DNA of 64,000 nucleotides from Ectobius pallidus (GCA_964059195.1 CAXKWD010000002.1:151421042-151485041); one strand, 5' to 3'; shown: positions 44,590 to 56,926, counted from the first letter of the stretch. A program made the numbers and translations. The notes: generated by a model from the letters alone, not told the origin.

Positions 44590-45910
44590 TCCGACCGTTG
44601 AGGTAGGTCATAGCAATCCGCCATCTTGAATTACGACATCTGCAATCCTCTGATGACGTCAGAAACCCTCCCGATGACATTGTCTCATGACGTAAGACGT
44701 GACGTCATCCAACCCTCCGTTGAGGTAGGTCATAGCAATCCGCCATATTGAATTATGACGTAAGCATCCCACCTTCCCCTCCCATCCCACCATTGAAGTA
44801 GGTTATTGCAATCCGCCATATTGAATTATGACGTAATCATCCCACCTTCTGCCAATATACAAATTTTAAATTTCCCACCTTCCGCCATTTGTAATTGTAA
44901 TATCCAGTTTCCAAATTTTTCACCATCTTGAATTTTCAAATCACCTGCCATCTACCAATTGTAATTTGTAAATTTCCCACACCTTCCAACATTTGTAATT
45001 TTGGTCCGCCATATTGATTCATGTGTCCACGTAAGTAGGCTGTAGTGAGAAATGCAAAACAAAGTGTTGGATATAACACACCGGATGTAACTCCACACGC
45101 AGGCAAGCGAATTATGCTGACGCTTGACCTTGAACGCTTCCTGTTACAGTGATGATGCGAACAAATACAAATCTCACATAACATCTACATGGAAGGACTG
45201 CACAATGTATAATCGGATTTATAAATGATAAAATCTTTCGCTAGCCGACATCTTGAATTATGACGCCATTTTAAAATAACCATTTTCAATATTCCAATTT
45301 GGAATCGTGCGCTGGTCCATCATTTTTAATATTCAAATCCTTCGCCTTCTACCAATAAACAATTTCAAACTGAGCGCTTGGTCCTTAGGAACCGGAAGCG
45401 TTGGCATTTTGAATTTCCAATATACAATTTTCAAGTTTACTGCCATTTTGTTTTTGAATTTCGCGCTTGGTCCGCCATTTGAAATTGGAACCGGAAACAC
45501 AACCATTTTGATTTTGTAATATACAGTTTTCAAATTTACCGCCATTATGAATTTGAATTTCGCGCTTGGTTCACTATTTGAAATAGGAACCGGAAACGAT
45601 GCCCTTTTGAATCACGTGGTTTCATAATCACGCTTACCAATGACGTATGTCGTGATGTCATCCAATCCCCGGTGACGTCATAGCCGCGCCTCCGTGACTT
45701 AAGCCTTCCCCCTCCACTCCGGTCCCACCTTCCCCTCCATCCCACCTGTCTCGTGACTCAATCCAGCCAATCATATTCCGTGAAGTCATAAGCCACGCCT
45801 ACTATGGCGTAAGCAATCCTCCCTCCCCTCCGTGACGACATAAGTCCCGTTTCCCCTACCAACCCTCCCAACCCTCCTGTGTCGTCACATTTAAAACCAC
45901 ACTACTTAAA
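44590..45910. repeat. P2 outer arm 2 with TGACGT-rich tandem units
   Basis: Three units beginning 'ccgttgaggtaggtcatagc' or a variant occur at about 44595, 44717 and 44797, each with 'atccgccatattgaatta' and TGACGTAA or TGACGTCA. The remainder is the reverse complement of 33200-34430. Confidence 0.75.
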
Positions 45911-47340
45911 TATATGACAAATGATTGTAGAAACCACTGCCTCCGTACATTTCTATCTAACAGGGCCGAGTTCATTTTATTTCTTACTTATTTATTCAGG
46001 ATAACCATTGCTACAAAGGAGAAGTCACTGAGAGTTCAGAAATAATTAAAGAACTTTCGTTGCAATGAAATAATATAGTAAATGGGCCTATAACATAAAA
46101 TTCCAATTTACTTATGGTGTACAATGTTGTGGGCCTAATTTAAGTAGGAACCACGGTGTAAGATGTGGGTTTGATTTCGCGAGCTTCGGATCTAGAGGCG
46201 TGCATGCAATCTTCAGGTCAAACGACGATGTGACCGTGGGGTTGTTGACAGCCAGTAATGTGATTTAAATAGCAGCTGTGCCGAAGAATACAGATACTAG
46301 AGGTGAGCTATTTGTTTCATGTGATGTTTTGTTTTGCCTAAATTCTTTTGATAGGTCTCCTGTGTTTTGAATCTAAATTCTTCTTCTGGTTACGTGTTTA
46401 GTATATTATATTGTTTTCGGGGGTTTATCAATTATGTCCTGGTCTTCAAATTTCTGTCCGCTGCTCGCGTGTTTTCTGATTATTATTACAGGGTGGGTTA
46501 AATGTAAAATACACGTAGTTTGGGGTAGGTTTCATATTCTGAAAACTGGTATATGCCACATCTCGCCGACCGACATCTCAATTGGGAATTTCCGCTAAAG
46601 TAACTATATTTTTCTGCACACTATGTCAAATTTTTAGGAGTCAAATTTAATATATATGTAATGTTGGAACTAATTAATCTTTGAAGAAAATTTTGACTGT
46701 TTCAAGCCATTTTAAATTTTCCACTATTTATAAAATAAATCAGAGCAAATTTTACATATTGATTTATGATAAACCCTGGTAAAATTCCTGCTTTCACTCC
46801 TCTGTTGGTATGCATGAGGGAATATTTATTTAATCGAAAGCTCAGTCGTAGTTATTAAATTTGGAAAATTTTGGAAATCCTAAGTGTCTGTCGGACCAGG
46901 GTGCTGTGTTTTCGAAAATATGGGACCATTTAAAATATATACACGATATAAGAATGAGTCCATGAATACTCAAAATGAAAGTTGGTGAATAATTAATACA
47001 CATTCAATCAGAAGAAAAAATAAAATGTAAATGGGTATCTTAGATATACTAAATCAGTTTGAACTGCAGTCTACATTGCTCTCAAGTTAGCACCTGTAGA
47101 GAGCTCGTAATGCACTCAGGAGAAAACTCAATTACTCATCAGCAAAGCATTATAGGAGGAAATTCTGACAAGGAAGGCGTATCACGGTAAAGGTTTCAAC
47201 TATAGTTTGGTAAGATAGACTTCCACCATCTACAAGACGGTAGTACTTTCTCATTATATGCATAATTAAGTCAAATGGTAATTACATATTCATATTTGGT
47301 ACGGGCAATTGGAAGTATCATATAGGTTATAACACATATC
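45911..47340. other. Unassigned AT-rich sequence; left 150 bp match the repeat at 55.9-56.3 kb
   Basis: From 45930 to about 46020 the sequence 'aaaccactgcctccgta' to 'ataaccattgctac' recurs inverted at about 56080-56215. The rest holds no gene or structure I can name. Confidence 0.5.
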
Positions 47341-47344
47341 ATAA

Positions 47345-47505
47345 AGTAGATATATGCATTCTTAAGTCACAGATTGTTGTCTCTGTTGGACTTTTCATGA
47401 AAATATTATAGGAGAAAAATTCCATCGATACTGGGACTCGTACCCAGGACCTTCGTCTATCCGTGTCATGGCTCTACCAACCAGGCTAAATGGAAATCGA
47501 ATCAC
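47345..47505 (-). repeat. tRNA-headed SINE (family S1) copy
   Basis: A decayed head on the minus strand (AGCCTGGTTGGTAGAGCCAT for the A box, GGTACGAGTCCC for the B box) is followed by the family tail and by body sequence shared with 19370-19430. Confidence 0.72.
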
Positions 47506-47534
47506 AGCGCCAAGTGGACCTCTCTAATATGAGT

Positions 47535-47830
47535 GATATATAAAAGAATAGCAAGGTATTGAGAAATAAGAAGACTAGCGGGTTAAAAAGGAATTCATAA
47601 AGGAATATGCTAATAGAATAGCAAGGTTGGGAGGAATAAGGAGGTAGGCTGATTAAGAAGTAGTTCATAAATGAATGTGCTAGTAGAATAGCAAGGAAGA
47701 AAGAAACAAGGAGACTACCTGGTTTTAGAGGATTTCATAGAAAGAATGTGCTAATAGAATAGCAAAGTAGTGAAAACTAAAGAGGCTAGCAGGTAGGATA
47801 AAGAAAAATTCAGAACAGGGAATGAGTTAA
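47535..47830. repeat. Four-copy ~72-bp minisatellite
   Basis: The landmark 'agaatagcaagg' recurs at 47544, 47616, 47687 and 47758 (the last as 'agaatagcaaag'), each followed by a purine-rich stretch and 'ttcataaa-gaat-tgctaat'. Copies are diverged. Confidence 0.85.
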
Positions 47831-47947
47831 TGATTCAGGAAATCTGTAAGTAATGGAGAGATTAACTGAATGGCAGAAGAAAGGTAGCAGAATACTTACC
47901 GGTTGTCGACCAAGAGCTAAGCTAACTTACCTTAGCTTAGCTCATAT

Positions 47948-49266
47948 TGAGCCGTGAATCCGGCTCAAGTGAATATAAAGCGCCCCTAGTATGTGTTTCT
48001 GAAACACTAAAAACTTAAATGTCAATATATTTTATGCGTCCGAGTTTAACAGTGGTTACTCTTGGTATTTCTGAACGTGGTACGCGGAAGCGAGGGCCTG
48101 GAGAGCAGATGTTACGTGCGTCAGTTGGGAGTTGGCTCGGGCAGCGCGTGCATGTAGCTGAATGAATTGTGATTTGATGGGCGTTTCCCAGCAGTTCTAC
48201 GATGGATCGTGTCTGCTGTTTTGGTGAGGTTGTTCTTTTTATCTATTAATATAACTATACATTCTTTTGCTATCAGACATCTCACCTGGTTTTGGAACTT
48301 CTAAATTGCCGTAAAGTATATATAGTTGGGTTTTTTCTAAAGTTCATATAATTCATTTTCACGGTATTTTTGGCTACTAGAAATTTCGCACCCATAATGT
48401 AACTTAGTAACACATCATGTTTTCATTTTTATTTTTCCGTCCGTCCGCTTTGTAATCTCCCCAGTTCTCCTGAAGCTTAAACCACGTTCATCAGTTTTCA
48501 AAATTAATACCTAAAATTTCAAATATCTAAAGAATGCCAGGAACTTCGTACATTAACATAATTTATGCAGTTGTCAAATCATAATACCATGTTGAAACAT
48601 TTGAAATTTAAAGTAGAAGCTATGGCATACGTTATGCATAAAATACAGGGTGATTTTCAGTAACAGGTTCAATCATTAAAAAGAGCTAGGAATTAGACTT
48701 TGATGCTACGAAGTGCTCTTAATAATTATTCTATTAATAAGGTTTAACTTTCACACAAAGACAAAAATTATTAATTCAGAGTTTATATACAGGGTGATTG
48801 CAATTTCCAGAAAATACCTTTTCACAAATAATTTGGGAACTCATTTTCTGTATGCCACAAATGTACATAGACTGGGTAATTTTAATGGAGTAATTTATTG
48901 GCTACAGGTTAAATTTGATAACTAGCCATTTTGTACATATTAACTTTTAATTTATTTAATTAATTGTTTATTTATTAGAGGTGAACAGTCATACAGATAT
49001 CAATAATTAATACCACATATTTATTAAATAAATCTGTTACTAAAACTTGAATATTTGCTTCTTAATGGTATTTGTAGTCGCCTAGTTGTTTTCCAGAATT
49101 TATCCAATCCATTTCAGAATTACATTTAGGGTTAATGGGTCACAGTGTAAAGATTTAGCAGGACGTTTACTTGGTTTAGCTAAAAATGGTCGAAACCAAA
49201 TCTACCTTCATAATCGTATGTTCTGCTTCCAGCATACGTAAATAGTGTCACCCGCAGGGGGGCACA
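47948..49266 (+). repeat. 5' LTR of E2
   Basis: Opens with the inverted TGAGCCG...CGGCTCA stem also found in E1. A phrase 'acagggtgattttcagtaac' at about 48651 is present in both LTR copies. Confidence 0.9.
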
Positions 49267-49272
49267 AATAAG

Positions 49273-49284
49273 TGGTAGCAGAGC
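49273..49284 (+). promoter_or_regulatory. Primer-binding site of E2 (TGGTAGCAGAGC)
   Basis: The 12 bases are the complement of the 3' end of animal initiator tRNA-Met (…CTCTGCTACCA). It starts six bases after the LTR. Confidence 0.85.
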
Positions 49285-49708
49285 GTGGTTAGGTTTTTGA
49301 CTCCCATTTTTCTAAATTTGCGCTCTTCTGCTCTTTATTAAAAATTTGGAAGATTTTGTATGCTTTTTCAAAATTCCTTTTGTAGATACTTTATCACTTT
49401 TCGATGTTTGGTCTAGTTCCTAAGTGTAGGCTGGATCTGCATTTTGTTCTGGCATTGATTGTAGTTCTGCGTAGAATTTCATAAGACTTTACCAGTAATT
49501 TTCACTATTCTGTACTTCATCAAGACCCGTTTGGATATAATTAACTTCACTTATTTTCATTACTATCTTTACTTGGCACTGATCTCTGCAAATATTCCGC
49601 TTATTCATTATTCTAACTTAACATTGATATAATTTGTTTCATCTTTATTCTAACCTAACACAGAAAAAAATAGTTTTTGACCGTTTGTATTTTAAATAAT
49701 CTTTCATC

Positions 49709-51036
49709 ATGAGTAACAGAATTCATGTTCCAATTGAATTTCTTTTGAAAGTCGATATTATTTATGAGTTACTTATCCGTGGGATTAAAGTGAATTCGGA
49801 TGATTCACTTTCGAATTTATCTAAGATGTTAAGAGATAATTTGTCGATTCCAGTCGACCCGAGTCATTTAAAGGATATCAATACCGTTAATGAAATACAG
49901 GGTCTAACTTCTAAAGTGGAAGAAATTTTTGAGCAGTGTCGTGAACTTGCTGGTGTAGGGCGAATTCCTCAAAAGCAGGCAAAACGCCTTATAGCTAAAT
50001 TGGACCATCTCTTAAATAGAATTTCAGACTTATCACAAATTAATATTGGTTCAGACTATAATAATTCGCTTTGGTTACTGAGTCAGGAGATTTTGCTGGA
50101 GAAAGACAGAATTAAATATCATTTGGCCGGAGATGTAATAAAGGGTTTCGGCATTTCACCAAAAGCTTTTTCGGAGGGGCCTCCGATGCATGTTCTCCAA
50201 ACCCTTTTCTCAACAATGACCCTGTAGTAACTAATGAACTTCAACATGCCCCAACGCCGGTTGTTAGAAATTTACAATTTGACCTCAGTAAAGATTTCTG
50301 TAAACTTCCTCATCCTTTAGGTAAACTGTTAGACAGGATAGAACATTTCAGTGACAGTTCTTTGGAAGAAAGAATTAAATTTTTGCTTTTTCTATGCGAA
50401 CTTAAGACTCAAGTTGAAATTTTTGGAGTTTCTCAAAAACAAATTTTGGCTTTGTGCTTTGCACGTTTACATGGTGGTCTGAAACAGCTAGCCTGTAGAA
50501 CGGTTAGAGAAGATAAAGATTTGAATTATTTTCATGAAACCATTCTTGAAAATTATCTCCCATCCAGAGCTCGAGTGGGATTTATGAACAAATTGCATTA
50601 CAGGGTTCAAAGGGAAAATTAAGCCTTTTCGGACTATTTAAAAGATGTTAGGTCTTATGCCGAAGTTTTTCGCGTTGACTACTCAGAAGCACAGATAGTT
50701 GAAAATATTCTGGTAGGCATGTCACCGAAAGCTAGGAGCATGTGTATATTCGAAAGTAAGCCTTCCACCTTTCAAGAATTAGACCTATTAAGTGCTAGAT
50801 TTCACACTATTGGTTTTTCTGATTCTTTGAGAACTGAGAATGTGGGTTGCAGTACATTTCCTTCTCAATCTGAACCACTAATTAATCACCAGAGAGTAAA
50901 GCCTTCTGCGAATTTTATAGAGCGCAGGTCGTGTTATTTTTGTAAGGAACAAGGCCATATTAGCAGCAATTGTCCAAGTAAGCCTTTTAGGGGAGCGCCT
51001 CGAAATGGTCCAGTATTTAGGAGTGGGTATAATTAG
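49709..51036 (+). pseudogene. gag: gag of LTR element E2, one frameshift and one stop
   Basis: The N-terminal piece (49709-50227) starts MSNRIHVPIEFLL and aligns with the Gag of E1, including the EQCREL coiled-coil-like stretch. A one-base frame change near 50185-50190 moves coding to the frame used by 50362-50622 and 50719-51036, and TAA at 50620-50622 stands where E1 has a glutamate codon. The last piece carries the zinc knuckle CYFCKEQGHISSNC followed by a basic tail. Length and domain order equal those of E1. With two lesions this copy cannot make full-length Gag. Confidence 0.88.
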
Positions 51037-53070
51037 ATCTCGTTCTTGGTCTTCTTGAAACTTAAGTAGATACTAATGTTTTGATTTTGGTGTTTGAGGT
51101 TAAATGAGGTATGGTTTTGCCTAAACTTTCACTACTTGTAGGGTATAATACAGGGGTGTTTCTAATATTTAAATATTTTGTAAAATGTTTATATTGTGTA
51201 TTACCTTCTTCGGGGTGTTTTGGGCTCCCTCTTACTTCTTGCTGGGAGGATGGATGGATCCACGAATACGTTTTGATATCTTTCTGCTAATTCCTGTAAG
51301 AAGGTATCGTTTTCAGATATTTCATCGCGGGCGGCTCACTGGTAATTCCGGAAGCCATTGAGCTGGACGTTTCGATTTTGTTTCGTTGTCAGGTAGAAAT
51401 TCAAAAGAATTCCCTAGACGTCACTTTTAGTTTCTTTATTTTGGGACCCGTATAATAAATACCTTCGATAATCACTCACCGGGATTTTGTAAGTTGCTGG
51501 TATTCATTCTTGATAAATGTAATTGTGGAAGTACCTGAAATTTTATAAAGTGGGTAAGGAGTCAGGAGAAACTGATTGTTTCATTTCGCGAATCGGTTTC
51601 AAGGAAGCAAACACTCAGCTCCCAACTCATTTCTGTTTTAAATGTAATTTATTTTAAAGGTAAAGTATGTTTACAATATATATTTGCTTGGACGCATACT
51701 GTGTGTTTTGAATTGTGTTTCAGTTTGTTGTCATCTGCCCAAGGGACATTGTTGTGGTCGTGTACTCTGACCCAGGCTTGGTGTGGACCTAGTATGTGGG
51801 GGGGGGGCTATCCCTGTCTTTGCTCTTGGCTGCCTGTCTGAGTCCCGTCTTGTGCCGTGCCCGTCATCTTGGTTCCTGCTCTGGAGAGGTCTGGGGTTGG
51901 TTCTTGTAACAAAACAGGAAGCATCTATTAGAGAGGACGCATTGCTGAGCTACAAGCTTTGTTGCAGAAACATGCACCTGCATCCAGATAAGTGGGGATG
52001 TCTGCTGGGATTTAAAGTAAGCAGAATTCCAGAAAGAGAGGAGCTTTTGATGGAATATGGAAGCGTGCTGGTCCAGGTCTAGGTCATGCTGTGAGAATCC
52101 CTGAAGCGTGCAGTTCGAGGCAAATACTTTTATTGGAGCCATTTCCATGCTATTGGGCAAAGCAAGCTTACAAAGCCATGCATGACGTCATTGAGACAGT
52201 GAGATCCTGCTCGGATGGGATGGCTATTATCTAGGTATGGCTGATTGGATCTATAGCAAGCAGTATTTCTGACACAGCAGATAAGTGCTGTTCTAGACCA
52301 ACTTACTGTGCAGCCGACAGAAGTCCTTACGATCATTCCATCATCATGATCGTTTTTCCATCACCTATATTCCTGTCTTGTCCTCTGATGCCTTGCGTCA
52401 AGATACCAGTTTGTCCTTCTGTGCCCGTCCTTGGCGAGAATTGCCATCCTGTTTGCCCCTTCTTTATCTGAATCATCAAGCAACAGTAATAGGTTCTCAA
52501 AGAAGATACACCGCATTCATGAATAAGCTTGACCTGGCTGCTCTATTTTTAACTGGAAGCATGAAGTCCACGAAACTGTCTCTCACTCTGGACTCATAAA
52601 ATCCTCAGCCCATCATATCCGGTCATTCTCTTCAGTCTCCTCATCGAGCAGCTGGGTGGAGGAAACATTTCTTGCTCGCTGTTCCAAAAGGTCTTCGCTG
52701 AGTAATCCTGTGGTGCAGAGTTGCAGAAAATTGGAAGTCCTGCTACAGTGATGAAAAGCTCGATGCGTCTAGACTAAGAATCGGATGTGTTTCTCACTTC
52801 AGTTTGGTGCTGGTGTTTATCTCCTACCCCCGGGGGAAATAAATGGAGTGGTTCGTGTGTATGGAACTCATGAAGAGTACAAGAGTCTCTGAAGTTTCGG
52901 CGGCACTGGTTAAGGCGTGGAACTTTCGACGGCAGTTCTCAAGAGAAAGATTGTGTTTAGTGTTCTATTTATTTAAATGTTGTGTGTTTAGTCTAATTTC
53001 AAAGGTTCAGGTCCATAAGCATTATTTAGAAATAAAGTCTTCGACTTTATTTAGGGCAGTTGGAGGAGAA
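51037..53070 (+). other. 3' interior of E2, non-coding
   Basis: This region corresponds to 10126-14018 of E1 minus its nested transposon. Frames at 51783-52082, 52378-52599 and 52843-53073 are not shared with E1 and I do not consider them genes. The purine run ending GGAGGAGAA at 53062-53070 abuts the 3' LTR as polypurine tract. Confidence 0.65.
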
Positions 53071-54410
53071 TGAGCCGTGAATCCGGCTCAAGTGAATATA
53101 AAGCGCCCCTAGTATGTGTTTCTGAAACACTAAAAACTTTAATGTCAATATATTTTATGCGTCCGAGTTTAACAGTAGTTACTCTTGGTATTTCTGAACG
53201 TGGTACCCGGAAGCGAAGGCCTGGAGAGCAGATGTTACGTGCGTCAGTTGGGAGTTGGCTTGGGCAGCCCGAGCATGTAGCTGAATGAATTGTGATTTGG
53301 TGGGCGTTTCCCAGCAGTTCTACGAAGGATCGTGTCTGCTGTTTTGGTGAGATTGTTCTTTTTCTCTATTAATATAACTATACATTCTTTTGCTCTCAGA
53401 CATCTCACCTGGTTTTGGAACTTCTAAATTGCCGTAAAGTATATATAGTTGGGTTTTTTCTAAAGTTCATTTAATTCATTTTCACGGTATTTTTGGCTAC
53501 TAGTAATTTCGCCCCCATAATGTAACTTAGTAATACATCATGTTTTCATTTTTATTTTTCCGTCCGTCCGCTTTGTAATCTCTCCAGTTCTCCTGAAGCT
53601 TAAACCACGTTCATCAGTTTTTCAAAATTAATACCTAAAATTTCAAATATCTAAAGAATGCCAGGAACTTCGTACTTTAACATAATGCAGTTGTCAAATC
53701 ATAATACCAAGTTGAAACATTTGAAATTTAAAGTAGAAGCTACGGCATACGTTATGCATAAAATACAGGGTGATTTTCAGTAACAGGTTCAGTCATTAAA
53801 AAGAGCGAGGAATTAGACTTTGATGCTACGAAGTGCTCTTATAATTATTCTATTAATAAGGTTTAACTTTCACACAAAGACAAAAATTATTAATTCAGAG
53901 TTTATATACAGTGTTATTGCAATTTCCAGAAAATACCTTTCCACAAATAATTTGGGAACTAATTTTCTGTATGCCACAAATGTACATAGTCTTGGTAATT
54001 TTAATGGAGTAATTTATTGGCTACAGGTTAAATTTGATAACTAGCCATTTTGTACATATTAACTTTTAACTTATTTATTAATATTTATTTAATTAAATGT
54101 ATATTTATTAGAGGTGAACAGTCATACAGATATCAATAATTAATACCACATATCCTCATATTTATTAAATAACTCTGTTACTAAAACTTGAACATTTGCT
54201 TCTTGATGGTATTTGTAGTCGCCTAGTTGTTTTCCAAAATTTATCCAATCCATTTCAGAATTACATTTAGGGTTAATGGGTCACAGTGTAAAGATTTAGC
54301 AGGGCGTTTACTTGATTTAGCTAAAAATGGTCGAAACCAAATCTACCTTCATAATCGTATGTTCTGCTTCCAGCATACGTAAATAGTGTCACCCGCAGGG
54401 GGGGGGCACA
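53071..54410 (+). repeat. 3' LTR of E2
   Basis: Matches 47948-49266 throughout with scattered substitutions and small indels, for example a longer G run before the terminal GGCACA. Confidence 0.9.
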
Positions 54411-54446
54411 ACATACAGTGAGGGATTTCATATATGTGCGGGATTT

Positions 54447-54500
54447 CATATGTAGTTTTGTCGGCACAACTACATACGAAATCCCGCACTGTATATGAGC
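54447..54500. repeat. Hairpin in the centre of the small foldback
   Basis: GTGCGGGATTTCATATGTAG is matched by its inverse (CTACATACGAAATCCCGCAC) after a 10-base spacer, with one mismatch; 'gggatttcatat' is also duplicated just upstream at about 54423. Confidence 0.85.
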
Positions 54501-54541
54501 TAAGCTAAACTAACTTAGCTGTGCTCTTGGTCGACAACCGG

Positions 54542-55900
54542 CATAAAAGTCGTTTGAGGTACGCTAAGTATAGTGAGGTCAAGAAATATTGTGGTAATAT
54601 CTAAGTAAAGGTAAAATATATATGGAATAGTATGCTCATATAAAGTGCAGATGAAGGTATCCAAGATTGAAGCATTTGTAGGCCTAAAACTTTTTTGATA
54701 TAGTTGTAGAAAAACAAAAAGGAAGAAGAAATAATGATAAAATAAGCCAATAATTGTAAAGGAAAGTAGGTTAGGGTAGTTTCCTAACAAGGATATATTA
54801 ATGAATCCAACTATAAAGGAGTAGGCTGGGTAGACCGAAACTTAGATATCTGAACAGATTTGTGAAGTGCGCTCTGAGGTTAAGGCGGCTATCTTCCCCA
54901 CAAGCGCTTCGGCTTCGAGGGACCCTAACGCTTCGAGGTATCGAAATTTTGTTTTTGTTAGTGTAAATTGCTATTTTCCCAGTTCTACGAGGGTGGAGAC
55001 GAGGCCAGTTGGATACTCTTTATTTTCTCAGATCGGTGATTCACCGCCTAGGTCATTCCTAAATTTCGCTTTTCTTCGGGGATTCTGTCCTATCTTTCTT
55101 TTCTTTAGATTTTCTTCAATGAGATTACATAGTTAGGTAATTGAACTGGGAAAAGTTACAAGAAGGGAAGTCTAGCAAGGAAAACCACAGAATAAAGATC
55201 CAAACAGGAACTTTCAGTTTAAAGCACAGTTAGGAGTTATAAAGTTAGATTTAGTTTATATTATTATTAAGAGTCATAAAAAGTTAAATAGAATTCAGGT
55301 TCAATATAGTGCGAAGTACACCCCATGAAAACCACATAGGGACGAAGAGACTTTTTCTTTTGTACTAACCAATACTTGGAACAGTATTCATTGTTAACTG
55401 TTAAAAGACTCGACTTGTAATTTATATTTTGAAAATAAACATTGTGAATATTTGTGTTAGAAAAAAACACTCTGTTTGTTTATTAATTTCACCGGTATAG
55501 TCACAAACTGTGGCACACGACCCATACCGTCTCCTCTGAGATCTAGGTAGGTTTAAACTGTTACGGGCATCTCCTAATACAAATATTCCATAGAAGTTAA
55601 GAAGTAGAGACAATAATGGATGGCGCCCAAGTTTAAATTAAAATATTCCATTATTTATGATATTGTGATTGTTAATGGAGAGATTTGTGAGTCACCCGGT
55701 ACTCCAGAAGGATAGGGAGTCAATGGAATGTGACTCAAAGCAGTTGTTTTGAATACAGGTCGTTGCCGCGAGGCAAAGGTTACATGTGCAGCTAGAGAAA
55801 TACTTTTAAGGCTACGAAGTCGTCATTTGGAACAATAATTCTATAATTCTGAGAGGAAGAAAAAGAATAATATTTGATAAGTGGATTTCTTGTATAAGAA
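54542..55900. other. Unassigned sequence right of the foldback
   Basis: No family could be recognised. GGATGGCGCCC occurs at 55617-55627 in a context distantly like that at 41503-41513 in E3, so an old LTR relic is possible. Confidence 0.4.
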
Positions 55901-56345
55901 GAGAAGTTCGTCAAAGAATTTCACGTTTAATGTGCGCCGCCCGGGATAAAAAAAAAGACCCCAGATTCGCGTTCCCTCCTTTAATGAGTTCATGACCGTA
56001 AGTCAGATATCTCGAGAACCGAGCTTTATGTGAGTGGGGGATTATGTTTGACTCACCTCTACAGAGAAAATTGTAATTATGTAATTTCATGTCATAATCG
56101 CAAAACTGATGTAGCAATGGTTATGCTGAATGAATGAAAATAAATAAATAAAAAATAAAATAAACTCGACCCCTGCAAAGGCTTTCTGATAGATAGAATT
56201 CTACGGAGGCAGTGGTTTATACATTTTGTATAGGAAAGATTGACGGCTGCCGCAACTTCTTTATCACGTAAGCCTCAGTTCCCTTCACGAGTCTGAGTTC
56301 ACTCCGTTCTAGCCTCCCTATCTAAGAAAAACCTAGGATATACCA
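55901..56345 (-). repeat. Dispersed repeat containing an empty P2 insertion site
   Basis: Read on the minus strand, 'gaactcagactcgtgaag' to 'aagttgcggcagccgtcaat' matches the left flank of P2 (about 33120-33175), and 'aaaccactgcctccgtag' to 'ataaccattgctac' matches its right flank (45932-46015). Only about 20 bp lie between the two parts, where the other locus has 12.7 kb. Confidence 0.72.
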
Positions 56346-56926
56346 GAAACATAATCCGCGCCTCCTGCCCCTTCATATTCGTAACGACCGAATCAGTAAC
56401 TAACTTCTGAACCTTAAAAAATGTCTTTAATTATTTTTAAAAAATTCTTGATGTTTGTATGCACAGATTCAAAACGTATGCACCGTTCAATTCGCGACCC
56501 CATAAAATATGGAAATGAGTCTGAAAAGATGACTGAAGACAGAAATATAGACGAAGAAACCTCTAATGGGAATTCAGATTATCGAGACGGAGATAACCAC
56601 GACGAACAAGAGGGCTGGACAGAAGTAAGAAGAAGAAGAAGACGGAGGAACAATGAGCTCATCAAGGGGACCAGAGAGACTACAGATAACTCCCTCAGAG
56701 CCGCGGACCGGACAACATGGCTATATGTAGGTCGCCTACACCAATCTACTGTACGGGAAAATCTTGTCATTTATATAAGTAGAAACGGTATCGGAGGGAA
56801 AATTCAATGTGAAGAATTATATATAGTGGGTACAAACAGAGCTTTTAGAGTGGGGATCCTATTCGATGTGAAAGACCAGGTAGAGCAACCAGAGTTCTGG
56901 CCGAAAGGAGTTGTCGTGAGACAATA

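Larger units (their letters stand above)
33186..45910. repeat. Giant foldback palindrome P2 carrying non-LTR retrotransposon remnants
   Basis: The outer ends are inverted: AGTAGTGTGGTTTTA-ATGTGACGACACAGGAGGG-like sequence at about 33211-33240 and its inverse at about 45874-45905. Arm 1 is 33186-35807 and arm 2 is 36354-45910, around a 546-bp centre. Outer arm parts (33186-34438 and 44590-45910) consist of short units with 'aaaatggcgg', 'ccaagcgc-aaattcaaaa' and TGACGTCA. Inner parts carry a non-LTR retrotransposon fragment in mirror orientation. Arm 1 lacks about 1.8 kb present in arm 2 (42775-44590), while arm 2 has three later insertions. The organisation, long inverted repeats made of short repeats, recalls Drosophila foldback elements. 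Confidence 0.85.
47948..54410 (+). mobile_element. LTR retrotransposon E2, Gag-only, decayed
   Basis: LTRs at 47948-49266 and 53071-54410 begin TGAGCCGTGAATCCGGCTCA and end GGCACA. Flanks are ATAT (47944-47947) and ACAT (54411-54414); the right arm of the surrounding foldback shows the original ATAT. Order: 5' LTR, intact initiator-Met primer site, leader, broken gag, ~2-kb non-coding interior, GGAGGAGAA, 3' LTR. No pol remnant was found in 3.8 kb of interior. The two LTRs differ at clearly more positions than those of E1, so E2 is older. Confidence 0.9.
47899..54541. mobile_element. Small foldback element split by LTR element E2
   Basis: The outer arms are CCGGTTGTCGACCAAGAGC at 47899 and its inverse ending at 54541; both continue inward with GCTAAGC-type sequence to 'gctcatat' on the left and 'atatgagc' on the right. 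Without the E2 insertion the element would be about 180 bp with long arms and an internal hairpin at about 54447-54500. The right arm supplies the unbroken version of the site into which E2 inserted. Confidence 0.82.

Noticed and set aside
41503..55627. GGATGGCGCCC at 41503 and 55617 as additional primer-binding sites
   Set aside because: The first lies inside the 3' LTR of E3 and the second has no LTR before it that I can define.
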